In this document: positions 18,630 through 28,152 of the stretch, piece by piece | How the letters are laid out: every line of letters begins with the position of its first letter | How positions within the stretch are numbered: position 1 is the first letter of the stretch | Assembly: GCF_002844595.1 (NCBI RefSeq) | Contig: NZ_PJNW01000011.1 | Span: forward strand, 1 to 64,000 | Direction of reading: 5' to 3' | Source: Pleomorphomonas diazotrophica | GTDB taxonomy: Bacteria; Pseudomonadota; Alphaproteobacteria; Rhizobiales; Pleomorphomonadaceae | DNA: 64,000 bases | The notes under the pieces: model-generated | What the model saw: only the letters and a program-made list of their open reading frames with translations | What the model was told of the DNA's origin: nothing | Databases searched by the model: none | Position numbers and translations under genes: made by a program

Positions 18630-21600
18630 TCACGCCTTGCAAAGCCGCCAGCTCTTCACCTCGAACGGCCGGAGACCACGCGCCGGGTTGTCCATCGGTT
18701 CCTCAAGGATGGTGACCGGTTCGCCGACGGCCCAGCCATCTCCAACCGACAAACCGAAGTCGCCTCGCCGTCCGGCCGGCTCCCAGACACGCAGGATCAA
18801 ACCGTCGCCCTCTTCGGTGGGCTTCAGGACGGATAGCGCCGCCGGGATGCCCTCGGTCACGACCGGTTGGTAGACGCCAGCCGCCAGACCGGTCACCGAC
18901 CGGGCGAGCAGCGGCTGATTGAGGTCATCGGCCTCCTCGCGCACGCCGCCGTCGTGCCAGGGACCGGCATGCGGCATCAGCGCGTAGGTGAACGTCTGCT
19001 CGCCCTCGTCGGCGAGGGGATCGGGGTAGACCGGCGAGCGCAGCAGGCTGAGACCGAGGACGTTGTCGCGGACGCTGTGGCCGTATTTGGCGTCGTTGAG
19101 GAGGGCTAGGCCGAAGTCCGGTTCGGAGAGATCGAGGAAGCGATGGGCGGCCGCCTCGAACATCGCGGCATCCCAGGACGTGTTGGTGTGGGTCGGACGG
19201 GTGACGACGCCATAGGCACATTCGGCCGTGGCGTTGCGGCTCCTGGCATTCACGGCGGTGAGCGTCCTCAGGAACACGCGGCGATCGTGCCAATCGAGCG
19301 TCGTCTTGATGTCGACGCGGCGGGCACCGGCGGCAAGGCTCAGCACCTGGGTGATGGCCGACGAACGGAAGCGGCGGACCAGGCGGATGGCAACGCGGTT
19401 CGGCCCCTCTTCAACCACCTCAAGACTTTGGAGATCCGTGATCTCCTCGCCCCGCTCGGCATAGTCGCCCTCGATGTCCCAGGCGTCCCAGTTGCGCGGC
19501 TTGTCGACCGGATAGGCCATCAGGCGGTTGCCGTAGCCGTCGAGCGCCTCGCGACCGGTGGGCTTGTGCAGGATCGAAGCGATGGAGCCATCGGCGGCGA
19601 TCGTCACCCGCAGGATGTCGTTTTCAAGATGCGTGCGGCTGACCGAGAGCGATCCCGCCGGCTTGAGGGCTTCTGCCTCGACAACGGCAACCGCGAGCGG
19701 AGGCAGCGTCTCGGCAGAGGAGACGATCGCGCCGTTCTCCAGCGTCAGGCGGATTGGCCGGACGTCGAGCGACGGGTTGACGACGAGCAGCCGCTCACCG
19801 GCTGCCTTGGGCAAGGCTTCGGCGATGGCGTCGAGCGCCGCCGCCTGTGTCTTGAGGCCGGTGTCGATCACACCGCCCAGTTCCTCAGCGGCGTCCTCGT
19901 AGACCTCGTGGATCGATGACCCCGGAAGAATGTCGTGGAACTCGTTCTTCAGCACGGTGCGCCAGGCCGGTTCGAGGCTCTCGGGCTTTGGCGCGCCCAG
20001 GAGATGGGCGAGCGATGCCGCAGTCTCCGCGGTGATCAGCGCGCGCTCGGCCTTGCGGTGCAGGCGCTTGACGATGCTCTGGCTGGTCAGCGTGCCGCGA
20101 TGCAGTTCGAGGTAGATCTCGCCCTGCCAGACCGACAGCTTCTTATCCTTTGCCGTGCCATGGGCACGATCGAAGAAGTCCTTGACGCAGGTCCAGCGCG
20201 CCTTGGGCAGCGTCGGGAAGACGCGGAGCTGCTTTTCGCGTGTCACCATCTCCGGCGTCGGACCGCCGCCGCCGTCGCCATAGCCGACGCAGAGCAACGT
20301 TTCCGGATGCAGCGCCTTCTCGCGGAAATTCCGCCAGGTCGGCACGTGGCAATCCGGGCGAACGAAGCCGTTGTAGCCCTGCATGGGGTTGTCGAACGTA
20401 TGGGCCAGCACCCGGCTGCCATCGAGGCCTTCCCACCAGAACAGGTCGGACGGGATGTGGTTGGTCTCGGACCAGTTGACCTTGATGGTGAAGAAGCTGC
20501 GGATGCCTGCCTGTTTCAGGAGCTGCGGCAGGGCGCCGGTGAAACCGAAGCAATCCGGCTGCCAGCAGATGTCGTGGCGGATGCCGAAGGTCTTCTGAAA
20601 GAAGCGCTGACCATAGAGATACTGGCGCGTCAGGCTTTCACCGGTGGGCATGTTGGTGTCCGGCTCGACCCAGCTGCCGCCCAGCGTTTCCCATTGGCCG
20701 GAGCGGACGCGTTCGGCGATCTTCTCAAAAAGTGCCGGATCGTCCTCGGCCACTTGGGCGTAATAATGCGCCGTCGACTGATTGAAGCGAAAATCCTTCG
20801 ACGCTTCCATCATGGACACCGCCGTCGAGAAGGTGCGGCGGGTCTTGCGCCGCGTCTCGCCATAGGGCCACAGCCAGGCGAGGTCGATGTGGGCGTGGCC
20901 GGTGAGGCCGATCTCGCCTTCCGGCGGGAAGCGCTGCTGCAACGCCTCAAGACGGGCGATCAGGGCATCGTAGGCGGCGACAACCGTCGCCCGTTCGGCC
21001 TGATTGAGGCCGGCAGGTGCCTCGATCATGTCCGGCAACTGCCAGATCTTCTGCTGGCCCTCGCTGCCGGCCGTGCGCGCGATGTAGTCGGCGGTCGATG
21101 ACGGCCAGTCGAGACCGCGCAACGTATCCTCGGAGGCGGCGATCAAGTGCGGCACCACGTCGTGGCCGTCGAGCACGCTCACCGCCTCGATGACCTGGGT
21201 GACGAGCAGCCACAGCGCCTCGACGGACGGCTCCGACAGCCTGAGCTCGGCGCGGTTGACATGCGGCCGGCGGACCGGCTCGCCGAAAGGCAGGCGGGCG
21301 ACGGTTTCCGTGGTCACCTTGAAATTGCGACCCGAGAGCGGAAAGCTCTGGTGATAGGGGTCGAGACCGTAGGACACCGGCTCGCCGCCGTCGCAGGCGA
21401 TGGCGATCAGGCTTTCGCCGCCGAGGTCAAGGCTGAGGCAGGTCTCGGAAAGCGGCCAATCGGCGGGAACGCAGCCCTCCAGCGAGAAATGAACGAGCCC
21501 ATCCTTCAGCGGCCAGGGGGAACCGATTTCGATCGGGGCGCCCTCGAAGACGATGACGGAGAGCGGCGCCGTCGCGCGCACCTTCCAGGACTCCAGTTCG

Positions 21601-21650
21601 GCGACACGGACTTTCAGGCGGTCGAGGCGTTGGGCAAGGGTAAGCGACAT
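18630..21650 (-). CDS. Alpha-mannosidase, glycoside hydrolase family 38 (second copy)
   Basis: About 1006 residues, cytoplasmic. Metal site GHAHIDLAWLWP, predicted nucleophile Asp366 in CWQPDCFGFTGALPQ, and the glycine-rich VGYGDGGGGPTPEM. It is a paralogue of the GH38 at 9114-12197: RTFSTAVSMMEASKDFRFNQS here corresponds to RTFSSVNSLMKRHPDFRFLQS there. It is the fourth gene of a complete sugar-import operon (binding protein, two permeases, GH38, ROK regulator), which argues that imported mannosides are its substrate. Start: ATG 21650 (MSLTLAQRLDRL) preferred; ATG 21659 and TTG 21668 are alternatives with equally weak ribosome sites. Confidence 0.95.
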   Translation of the reverse strand: MSLTLAQRLDRLKVRVAELESWKVRATAPLSVIVFEGAPIEIGSPWPLKDGLVHFSLEGCVPADWPLSETCLSLDLGGESLIAIACDGGEPVSYGLDPYHQSFPLSGRNFKVTTETVARLPFGEPVRRPHVNRAELRLSEPSVEALWLLVTQVIEAVSVLDGHDVVPHLIAASEDTLRGLDWPSSTADYIARTAGSEGQQKIWQLPDMIEAPAGLNQAERATVVAAYDALIARLEALQQRFPPEGEIGLTGHAHIDLAWLWPYGETRRKTRRTFSTAVSMMEASKDFRFNQSTAHYYAQVAEDDPALFEKIAERVRSGQWETLGGSWVEPDTNMPTGESLTRQYLYGQRFFQKTFGIRHDICWQPDCFGFTGALPQLLKQAGIRSFFTIKVNWSETNHIPSDLFWWEGLDGSRVLAHTFDNPMQGYNGFVRPDCHVPTWRNFREKALHPETLLCVGYGDGGGGPTPEMVTREKQLRVFPTLPKARWTCVKDFFDRAHGTAKDKKLSVWQGEIYLELHRGTLTSQSIVKRLHRKAERALITAETAASLAHLLGAPKPESLEPAWRTVLKNEFHDILPGSSIHEVYEDAAEELGGVIDTGLKTQAAALDAIAEALPKAAGERLLVVNPSLDVRPIRLTLENGAIVSSAETLPPLAVAVVEAEALKPAGSLSVSRTHLENDILRVTIAADGSIASILHKPTGREALDGYGNRLMAYPVDKPRNWDAWDIEGDYAERGEEITDLQSLEVVEEGPNRVAIRLVRRFRSSAITQVLSLAAGARRVDIKTTLDWHDRRVFLRTLTAVNARSRNATAECAYGVVTRPTHTNTSWDAAMFEAAAHRFLDLSEPDFGLALLNDAKYGHSVRDNVLGLSLLRSPVYPDPLADEGEQTFTYALMPHAGPWHDGGVREEADDLNQPLLARSVTGLAAGVYQPVVTEGIPAALSVLKPTEEGDGLILRVWEPAGRRGDFGLSVGDGWAVGEPVTILEEPMDNPARGLRPFEVKSWRLCKA

Positions 21651-21689
21651 GGGAGACATCCATTTCAACCGGAAACGAGGCGTGCACGG

Positions 21690-22532
21690 CTATCCCTTGA
21701 CGGCACCAGCCGTCATGGCGCTGAGGATGAGCCGCTGCAGGGCGAGGAAGGCGATGATGGCCGGCACGACCGAGATCAGGCAGGCGGCGGCCAGCACCTG
21801 AATGGTGCTGGCATTCTGCGTGCCGGCATACTGGAAGATGCCGACGCCGATCGGCACCAGCGAGTCCTTGGTGATCAACAGGAAGGGCACCAGGAACTGC
21901 GACCAACCGGCGATCACCGTGATGATGAAGGCCGAGGCCACGCCCGGCGTCGACAGCGGCAGGATGATGCGAATGAAGACCGAGAGGCGGTTGCAACCGT
22001 CGATGAGGGCTGCCTCGTCCAGGCTTTTTGGAATGCCGTCCATGTAGCCCTTGAGCAGCCAGGTGACCATGGGCACGCCGAGGGCGATGTAGACCATGAC
22101 GGTGCCGAAATGGCTGTCGATCAGGCCGAGACGGCTCATATAGCGGTAGAGCGGCACCATGATGACCAGCGGCGAGATCATCTGAAAGGCGAGGATGCCG
22201 AGCATCCAGGCGCCCTTGCCCTTGAAATCGAAACGGGAAAAGGCGTAGGCGGCGGGCGCCGCGATGATCAGACAGCCGACGGCGGACAGGCAGGAGAGCT
22301 TCAGCGCGTTGATCAGGTAGACGGGAAACTGGCTCGACGTCAGCACCATCGTGAAGTTCTCGAGCGTCGGGAACTTGGGGATCAGCCTGTAGACGCCGAG
22401 GAACACCTCCTTGCGGGTGCGCAGCGCCATGGAAAGCAGCCAGATCAGCGGCCAGGAAAAGAAGACGAACATCACCGCCATGAAGGCGTAGCTCAGGATG
22501 TCGCCGAGACGGTCGCGAGAGCTGAGTTTCAT
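21690..22532 (-). CDS. Carbohydrate ABC transporter permease (MalG type)
   Basis: A 280-residue inner-membrane subunit with six predicted helices. The N-terminal helix is AFMAVMFVFFSWPLIWLLSM and the EAA loop is DEAALIDGCNRLSVFIRIILP. The C-terminus ends TAGAVKG, as in MalG-type permeases. The ATG overlaps the preceding permease by 4 bases (ATGA), so translation is coupled. It forms the channel of the second mannosidase-linked importer. Confidence 0.95.
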   Translation of the reverse strand: MKLSSRDRLGDILSYAFMAVMFVFFSWPLIWLLSMALRTRKEVFLGVYRLIPKFPTLENFTMVLTSSQFPVYLINALKLSCLSAVGCLIIAAPAAYAFSRFDFKGKGAWMLGILAFQMISPLVIMVPLYRYMSRLGLIDSHFGTVMVYIALGVPMVTWLLKGYMDGIPKSLDEAALIDGCNRLSVFIRIILPLSTPGVASAFIITVIAGWSQFLVPFLLITKDSLVPIGVGIFQYAGTQNASTIQVLAAACLISVVPAIIAFLALQRLILSAMTAGAVKG

Positions 22533-23458
22533 GCCTTTTCATCCTTCGGCAGGAAGGAAGCGTAGACGAGCGCCAAGCCAAGACTGATGACGAGCATCAG
22601 GATGGACAGCACGCTGCCGGCCGCGAGGTCATAATTCCTGAACACCACGTTGAAGGTGTAGAGCGACAGCACCTCGGTCGCCCGGCCGGGACCGCCGCCG
22701 GTCAGCGAGATGATGGCGTCGAAGGTGTTGAGCGTCTGGATGGTGATCAGGATCATGTTGACCAGAATGGCCGGCCGGAGCTGCGGCAGCGTCACGAAGA
22801 ACAGCTTTTGCCGCCCATTGGCGCCATCCACCTCGGCCGCCTCGTAAAGCGAGGGATCGATCGCCTTCAGCGCCGCGTACATCACCACCATCGAGAAGGC
22901 GGTGCCGCGCCAAATGTTGGAGAGCACGACCGACCACATGACCACGTCGGGATCCGACAGCCACTGAACCGGCGCCATGCCAAGAACACGCAGCAGCGAG
23001 TTGAGGCCACCGAAGGGCGCCTCGTTGAACAACATCTTCCAGATGATGCCACCGGCGATGCCGGGCACGACCCAGGCGATCAGTGCCGTGGTTCTGAGGA
23101 TCGTCGTTCCGAACAAATGCCGCTTTTCCGCGCGCACGACGACCAGCGCCATGGCAAGACCGATGAGCTGCTGGCCGACCACCGAACCGGCGGTGAAGAT
23201 GAAGGTCACCCAGACGATCTGGACGAGCTCGGGACGGGTCAGAACATTGGCAAAGGTCGAAAGCGTATAGTGGCCTTCGCCACCCAGGAGCGTCAGGTCG
23301 GTAAACGCGTAACGAAAAACGTCGATCACTGGATAGAGGTAGAACAGCCCCATCACCAGGATCACGGGCATGAGCCAGGGATAGGGCGACGGAACGCGGT
23401 TGTGCCGGCCTGCAGCCCCGATGAAGGGCAATCTCGAGCTTACGGCGCGTGCGGACAT
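22529..23458 (-). CDS. Carbohydrate ABC transporter permease (MalF type)
   Basis: About 309 residues. The first helix is YPWLMPVILVMGLFYLYPVI and the EAA loop YEAAEVDGANGRQKLFFVTLP. Start: ATG 23458 with GAGGTG 4 bases upstream; an upstream in-frame start at 23503 would run into the hairpin array. It is separated from the binding-protein gene by 142 bases containing three stem-loops. Confidence 0.94.
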   Translation of the reverse strand: MSARAVSSRLPFIGAAGRHNRVPSPYPWLMPVILVMGLFYLYPVIDVFRYAFTDLTLLGGEGHYTLSTFANVLTRPELVQIVWVTFIFTAGSVVGQQLIGLAMALVVVRAEKRHLFGTTILRTTALIAWVVPGIAGGIIWKMLFNEAPFGGLNSLLRVLGMAPVQWLSDPDVVMWSVVLSNIWRGTAFSMVVMYAALKAIDPSLYEAAEVDGANGRQKLFFVTLPQLRPAILVNMILITIQTLNTFDAIISLTGGGPGRATEVLSLYTFNVVFRNYDLAAGSVLSILMLVISLGLALVYASFLPKDEKA

Positions 23459-23492
23459 GGGCACCTCGGCATTGGTGATCGACGAAGCGAAA

Positions 23493-23594
23493 GCGGCCGC
23501 CAAGCTGGGCGGCCGCCCGCGGCGGAGTGACTCCGGAGCCTTAGGGAGTCACCATCCTGCCGGACGCCGTCCGCCTGGAGGAACGGCGGACGGC
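23493..23594 (-). repeat. Three tandem GC hairpins between binding-protein and permease genes
   Basis: Three perfect inverted repeats in 102 bases. The first is GCCGTCCGCC (23566-23575) with GGCGGACGGC (23585-23594), 10 bp. The second is GTGACTCC (23527-23534) with GGAGTCAC (23545-23552), 8 bp. The third is GCGGCCGCC (23493-23501) with GGCGGCCGC (23508-23516), 9 bp. None has a T-run on the minus strand. The arm sequences differ from each other, so this is not a simple REP duplication. Confidence 0.8.
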
Positions 23595-23600
23595 AAGGCT

Positions 23601-24896
23601 TCAGAGCCGGGCATAGGCGTCGAGTGCCGCCTTGTAGGCGTCATCGACCGCGGCGTCGGTGGCTGCGGCACCGGTCAGCACCTTGCCCATCATGATCTGG
23701 ATCTGGTTGGAGATTTCCGGATAGATCAACACGCCCGGGCGGGCCTGACCGACCTTCAATGCCTTGGCGAAGGTCTGGTTGGCTTCGCTTTTGAACACGT
23801 CGTACTTGTCGTAGAGGTCGGCGCGGGTCGGCAGCTGTTCCTGGAGCGCGTTGGCCGGACCCATGTAGATCTCGCGGGCCAGCGCCGCGCACATCTCGAC
23901 CTTCTCAGGTTCCGAGGAGAAGGCAGCCACCGTCCAGCCGCCGGTGCCGGTCGACCGCTGGTCGGCGGTGATGCCGGGCAGCATCGAGAAGCTCCACTTG
24001 GCAAACTCGTCCGGATCCATCGAGTTCTGCAACTGGCGATATTGCCAGTTGCCACCGACGAACAAGGCGGTCGTGCCGGCCACAGCAGCGGCGTTGAGGT
24101 CATCATAGCTGCCGATGGTGGTGACACGCTTGGGGGCAGCGCCTGACTCGACGAGGTCGCGGTAATAGTTCACGGCCTTGATGAACTTATCGCGGTTGGC
24201 GGCGTCGGCGAAGATCGGCTTGCCGGCATCGTCGACCAGCTTGCCGCCCTGGCCCCAGAAGTTGCCAAGCCAGTCGAAGGCCGTGCCCTCGTAGCGGCTG
24301 CCGTTGAACAGGATGCCTTCCATGCCGGCCTCGACCGACTGGAGACCGGCCGCCTTGGTGTCGTCCCAGGTCGCCGGCTCGTTCGGTACGATTTCCGTGT
24401 TGCGGTAGAGCACGCGCAGATCGGTCGACCACCACCAGGCATAGACCTGACCGTCCTTGCCGGTGACGCCATCACGTACGAAGGGGAAGAGCTGGTCGAT
24501 TTCTTCCTTGGTGAAATAGGGCGACAGCGACTTCAAGACGCCGGCCTGCTTGAACAGCGGCAGCACGAAGCTGTCGACGGCGGCGCAGTCCGGCGCGTGG
24601 CCGGCCTTGGCCTGCTCCAGCATGCGCGCCTGTTCCTGGCTGATGTCGCCGGTCATCATCTGCAGCTCGAGCTGCCAGCCGGGGTGGTTGTTGATGAAGT
24701 CGGTGTAGAGCTTGCTGTAACCGGCCGCCCAGGTCGGATCGGTGCTCGACGGGCCGTCACCCGTCATGCGGAACACCATCTTTTTGGGGGCATCGGACGG
24801 GCCGACACGGTCGCTGGTAATGAGATCCTCGGCGGCAGCGGGCAGACAGCCGAGCGCCGTCGCGGCGGCAAGTGCCGCCAGCAAAGATTTCTTCAT
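23601..24896 (-). CDS. Sugar ABC transporter substrate-binding protein
   Basis: A 431-residue periplasmic receptor. The signal peptide is clear: MKKSLLAALAAATALGCLP, then cleavage near AAA-ED (about residue 23). The mature protein has the family-1 pattern (NNHPGWQLELQMMTGD, DCAAVDSFVLPLFKQAG, YAWWWSTDLRVLYRNTEI). The ATG at 24896 follows GGGAGGAAA. First gene of the operon that carries the second alpha-mannosidase; a mannose-containing oligosaccharide is the likely ligand by context only. Confidence 0.95.
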   Translation of the reverse strand: MKKSLLAALAAATALGCLPAAAEDLITSDRVGPSDAPKKMVFRMTGDGPSSTDPTWAAGYSKLYTDFINNHPGWQLELQMMTGDISQEQARMLEQAKAGHAPDCAAVDSFVLPLFKQAGVLKSLSPYFTKEEIDQLFPFVRDGVTGKDGQVYAWWWSTDLRVLYRNTEIVPNEPATWDDTKAAGLQSVEAGMEGILFNGSRYEGTAFDWLGNFWGQGGKLVDDAGKPIFADAANRDKFIKAVNYYRDLVESGAAPKRVTTIGSYDDLNAAAVAGTTALFVGGNWQYRQLQNSMDPDEFAKWSFSMLPGITADQRSTGTGGWTVAAFSSEPEKVEMCAALAREIYMGPANALQEQLPTRADLYDKYDVFKSEANQTFAKALKVGQARPGVLIYPEISNQIQIMMGKVLTGAAATDAAVDDAYKAALDAYARL

Positions 24897-24962
24897 CGTT
24901 TTCCTCCCAGAAGGCGCGGAAGCCGCTCCTCTAAAATTCGGCTTCCCAAACCAACGGCAATT

Positions 24963-24990
24963 AGATTAAATCACTTTGCTTTGTTGTCAA
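24963..24990 (-). promoter_or_regulatory. Candidate promoter of the second mannosidase operon
   Basis: On the minus strand a perfect TTGACA (24990-24985), a 16-base spacer and TAATCT (24968-24963). The AT-rich near-palindrome around TTAGATTAA (24961-24972) could be the binding site of the ROK regulator, since Mlc/NagC operators are AT-rich; this is inference. Confidence 0.45.
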
Positions 24991-25011
24991 GCCAGCGTCT
25001 GGGAGGTTCGC

Positions 25012-26010
25012 ATGGCCACCGTCGAAATCAGAAATTTGCGCAAGGCCTACGGGGCGCTCGAGGTATTGCACGACATTACGATCGACATCGCCGACGGTGA
25101 GTTCGTGGCTCTCGTCGGCCCGTCTGGCTGCGGCAAATCCACGCTGTTGCGGTGCATCGCCGGCCTCGAAACCATCCGCAGCGGCGAAATCCGCATTGAC
25201 GACAAGGTGGTCAACGACCTCGCACCCAAGGACCGGGACATCGCCATGGTGTTCCAGAACTACGCGCTCTATCCGCACATGAACGTGGCCGCCAACATGG
25301 GCTTCGCCCTGAAACTGTCCGGCCGGCCCAAGGCGGAAATCGAAGACCGCGTCGGCAAGGCGGCGACCATTCTCGACCTGACGCGCCAGCTCGGCCGCAA
25401 GCCGGTGGCCCTGTCGGGTGGCCAGCGCCAGCGCGTCGCCATGGGGCGCGCCATCGTTCGCGATCCCAAGGTCTTCCTGTTCGACGAGCCGCTTTCCAAT
25501 CTTGACGCCAAGCTGCGCGTGCAGATGCGCGTCGAGATTCGCGAGTTGCAGCAACGGCTCGGCACGACGACCATTTATGTGACACATGACCAGACCGAGG
25601 CCATGACCATGGCCGACAAGATCGCCGTGCTGAACGGCGGCAGCCTCGAGCAGGTGGGAGCGCCGCTCGACCTTTACCGTTCACCGGCCAACCTGTTCGT
25701 CGCTGGCTTCATCGGCTCGCCGCAGATGAACTTCATCACCGGCAATCTGGCCCAAAGGGCCGGCGCCGACACCATCGGCGTCCGCCCCGAGCATCTCGTC
25801 GTCAGCCGCGATGGCGATGGCTGGTGGGGTCGGGTGGTCTCCGCCGAGCATCTGGGCAGCGATACCTTCATCCATGTCGAAATGGCCGATACGAGCCGCC
25901 TCACGGCGCGCACTGTCGGCGATATGCCGGTGGCGGCAGGCGACGACGTCGTGCTGATACCGCAGGAGGGCCACCTCCATCGCTTCGGTGCCGACGGCAA
26001 GGCGCTCTGA
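25012..26010 (+). CDS. Sugar ABC transporter ATP-binding protein (MalK/UgpC family)
   Basis: A 332-residue ATPase with GPSGCGKST (Walker A), [27 protein letters not shown] (signature), [12 protein letters not shown] (Walker B), [11 protein letters not shown] and a C-terminal TOBE domain ([13 protein letters not shown]). Start ATG 25012 with GGGAGG 5 bases upstream. It is divergent from the binding protein it presumably serves, sharing a 115-base intergenic region, and is followed by a ROK kinase gene. Confidence 0.95.
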   Translation: MATVEIRNLRKAYGALEVLHDITIDIADGEFVALVGPSGCGKSTLLRCIAGLETIRSGEIRIDDKVVNDLAPKDRDIAMVFQNYALYPHMNVAANMGFALKLSGRPKAEIEDRVGKAATILDLTRQLGRKPVALSGGQRQRVAMGRAIVRDPKVFLFDEPLSNLDAKLRVQMRVEIRELQQRLGTTTIYVTHDQTEAMTMADKIAVLNGGSLEQVGAPLDLYRSPANLFVAGFIGSPQMNFITGNLAQRAGADTIGVRPEHLVVSRDGDGWWGRVVSAEHLGSDTFIHVEMADTSRLTARTVGDMPVAAGDDVVLIPQEGHLHRFGADGKAL

Positions 26011-26039
26011 TACAAGACACCCGTGAGGAGACGGCTGGA

Positions 26040-26969
26040 ATGTACATCGGGATCGACTGGGGTGGGACGAAGATGGAGGTGATCGGGCTCGATGGCCATG
26101 GCGTCGAGCTTTGCCGTCATCGCATCCCGACGCCGCGCGAGGACTATGACGCCTCGATCCGGGCGGTGGTCGATCTGGTGGAACACGTGGAGACGGTGAC
26201 CGGGCAGCAGGGCAGCGTCGGCATCGGCCTGCCCGGCAGTCCCAACCCGCTGACCGGCCTCATCCGCAACTCCAACACCGTCTGGCTGAACGGGAAGCCG
26301 CTCGGCCGCGATCTCGAGGCGGCCTTGGGCCGGCCGGTGCGGCTTGCCAACGACGGCAACTGCCTTGCCGTCTCCGAGGCGGTCGATGGCGCCGGCGCCG
26401 GGCTCGAGGTGGTGGTCGGCATCATCCTGGGCACCGGCCATGGCGGCGGCATCGCCATCCGCGGCAGGAGCCACGCCGGCTTTCAGGGCCTCGCCGGTGA
26501 GATCGGCCACTATTCGCTGCCCTGGCCCAGGGAAGGCGAGTATCCCGGCCCCCAATGCTGGTGCGGCCGGCACGGCTGCCTTGAGATGTTCTGCTCGGGC
26601 ACCGGCTTCGAGCTCGACTACAAGACCACGACCGGCGTTGCCCGCAAGGCGTCGGAGGTAATCGAGCTCAAGCGGGCGGGCGACGCCACGGCCAGGGACG
26701 TCTACGGCCGCTATGTCGATCGTCTCGCCCGGTCGCTGGCACTGATCATCGACCTCGTCGACCCCGACGTGTTCGTGCTCGGCGGCGGCATGAGCAACGT
26801 CGACGAGCTCTACGACGACGTTCCCAAGCTCCTCTCGGCCCGCACCAACCTCTGGCAGGGCGAGGGCAGTCGCCTCGTCTTCTCCGACAGCGTGGCGACG
26901 CCCATCCGCAAGGCCAGGCACGGCGACAGCTCCGGCGTCAGAGGTGCCGCCTTCCTCTGGAGGGAGTGA
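26040..26969 (+). CDS. ROK-family sugar kinase
   Basis: A 309-residue kinase without a DNA-binding domain. It has the phosphate-binding start GIDWGGTKMEVIGL, the catalytic Asp in LANDGNCLAVSEA, the HGGGIAI turn and the ROK zinc site CWCGRHGC. It likely phosphorylates a hexose released by the neighbouring glycosidases (mannose from GH38 or fructose from GH32), but sequence alone does not settle which. Start: ATG 26040 after GAGGAG. It follows the ATPase gene by 29 bases, so the two form one transcript, divergent from the mannosidase operon. Confidence 0.9.
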   Translation: MYIGIDWGGTKMEVIGLDGHGVELCRHRIPTPREDYDASIRAVVDLVEHVETVTGQQGSVGIGLPGSPNPLTGLIRNSNTVWLNGKPLGRDLEAALGRPVRLANDGNCLAVSEAVDGAGAGLEVVVGIILGTGHGGGIAIRGRSHAGFQGLAGEIGHYSLPWPREGEYPGPQCWCGRHGCLEMFCSGTGFELDYKTTTGVARKASEVIELKRAGDATARDVYGRYVDRLARSLALIIDLVDPDVFVLGGGMSNVDELYDDVPKLLSARTNLWQGEGSRLVFSDSVATPIRKARHGDSSGVRGAAFLWRE

Positions 26970-27030
26970 AAGGTGGGCGATCGGCCCGACATGCTTAATC
27001 TCTTGACAAGGATCGGCTCGGGTGGCATTG

Positions 27031-27044
27031 GGTAATCGATAACT
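27031..27044. promoter_or_regulatory. LacI-type operator A upstream of the fructosidase operon
   Basis: GGTAATCGATAACT, an imperfect palindrome around a central CG. A TTGACA sequence lies at 27003-27008. A related site begins at 28156 inside the next operon gene. It probably binds the LacI protein encoded at 27116-28114, giving autoregulation. Confidence 0.5.
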
Positions 27045-27115
27045 CAATGACGAGCTGTAGGCGGTTGGAGGAAACCGTCGACAGCAGATATCGACCGTCT
27101 TGGGAGGAGCTGTTC

Positions 27116-28114
27116 GTGGCCGTTTCGCTGCAGGATATCGCAAGCATCGCCGGGGTGTCGGTCAAGACCGTCTCCGGTGCGCTGCATGGCGGCTCGGCCC
27201 GCATGGCCGACGAAACGCGCGACCGCATCCGCAAGATCGCCGAGGAACTCGGCTACGTCACCAATTTCGCTGCCCGCAGCATGCGGCAGGGCTGGATGCC
27301 GCTGATCGCCATCATTGGCGACGAGCTGCTCACCTCGCCCTTCGCCACCGAAATCATCCGCGGCCTCGACAACTCCGCCCGCAAGGCCGACCTGTCGGTG
27401 TTCTTCACCACCATCGGCGGCGATCGCGACATCATCAAGGTCTATGACGACGTCAGTCGCTTCCGGCCGCGCGCCATCGGCTACGCGGCGATGTACCACA
27501 AGGAAGTCGTCCTGCCGCCAGAGGTCGCCGACCGCATCGGGGTGATGATCAATTGCCGCGACTCCGCTGGGCGGGTGACCTCGCTAGTGCCCGACGAGGA
27601 GGCGGCCGGACATGCCATCGCCAGCCATCTGATCGATGCCGGCCGGCGCCGAATCGCCTTCATCAACCTGCCCGGCCTTCTGGCCGGCGAGCTGCGCGAA
27701 CGCGGCTTGCGCGCCGCACTGGATGAGGCAGGGCTAGCCCCCGTTGCCGTGCTGCCGGCGGTGAAGCGCGCCGCCTATGCCGACCGCGCCCGCAGTCTGG
27801 TGCAGCAGCATGTCACCGATCTGATGGCCGGTCCCGACCGGCCGGATGCCATCCTCTGCGGTAACGATCGCGTTGCCATGGAGGCCTATGCCGCGCTCCG
27901 CAAGGTCGGAGCCGGAATTCCCGACGACGTCGCCGTGGCGGGGTTCGACAATCAGGTCGACATTGCCACGCGACTCGATCCGCCGCTGACCACCATGGCC
28001 CTGCCCCATCGGGCCATGGGCCGACTGGCGGCGGAAATACTTCAGGCGGCCGAGCCGCCGGAGAGGGGGCTGAAACTGCTCCCATTCCAGCTCGTGGAGC
28101 GAGCTTCCGTCTGA
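27116..28114 (+). CDS. LacI-family transcriptional regulator of the fructosidase operon
   Basis: A 332-residue repressor. It opens with the helix-turn-helix VSLQDIASIAGVSVKTVSGA, followed by the hinge VTNFAARSMRQG and the ligand-binding domain (IAIIGDELLTSPF, AILCGNDRVAMEA, IPDDVAVAGFDNQVDIA). Start: GTG 27116, 6 bases after a strong GGGAGGAG. An upstream ATG (27047) would add 23 non-conserved residues and place the operator too close. It is 38 bases before the binding-protein gene, so it is the first gene of the operon. Sucrose, fructan fragments or fructose are plausible effectors. Confidence 0.92.
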   Translation: MAVSLQDIASIAGVSVKTVSGALHGGSARMADETRDRIRKIAEELGYVTNFAARSMRQGWMPLIAIIGDELLTSPFATEIIRGLDNSARKADLSVFFTTIGGDRDIIKVYDDVSRFRPRAIGYAAMYHKEVVLPPEVADRIGVMINCRDSAGRVTSLVPDEEAAGHAIASHLIDAGRRRIAFINLPGLLAGELRERGLRAALDEAGLAPVAVLPAVKRAAYADRARSLVQQHVTDLMAGPDRPDAILCGNDRVAMEAYAALRKVGAGIPDDVAVAGFDNQVDIATRLDPPLTTMALPHRAMGRLAAEILQAAEPPERGLKLLPFQLVERASV

Positions 28115-28152
28115 GCTGGTGAGGAAACCGAGGAGTGGAGGAGATTTTCAAA

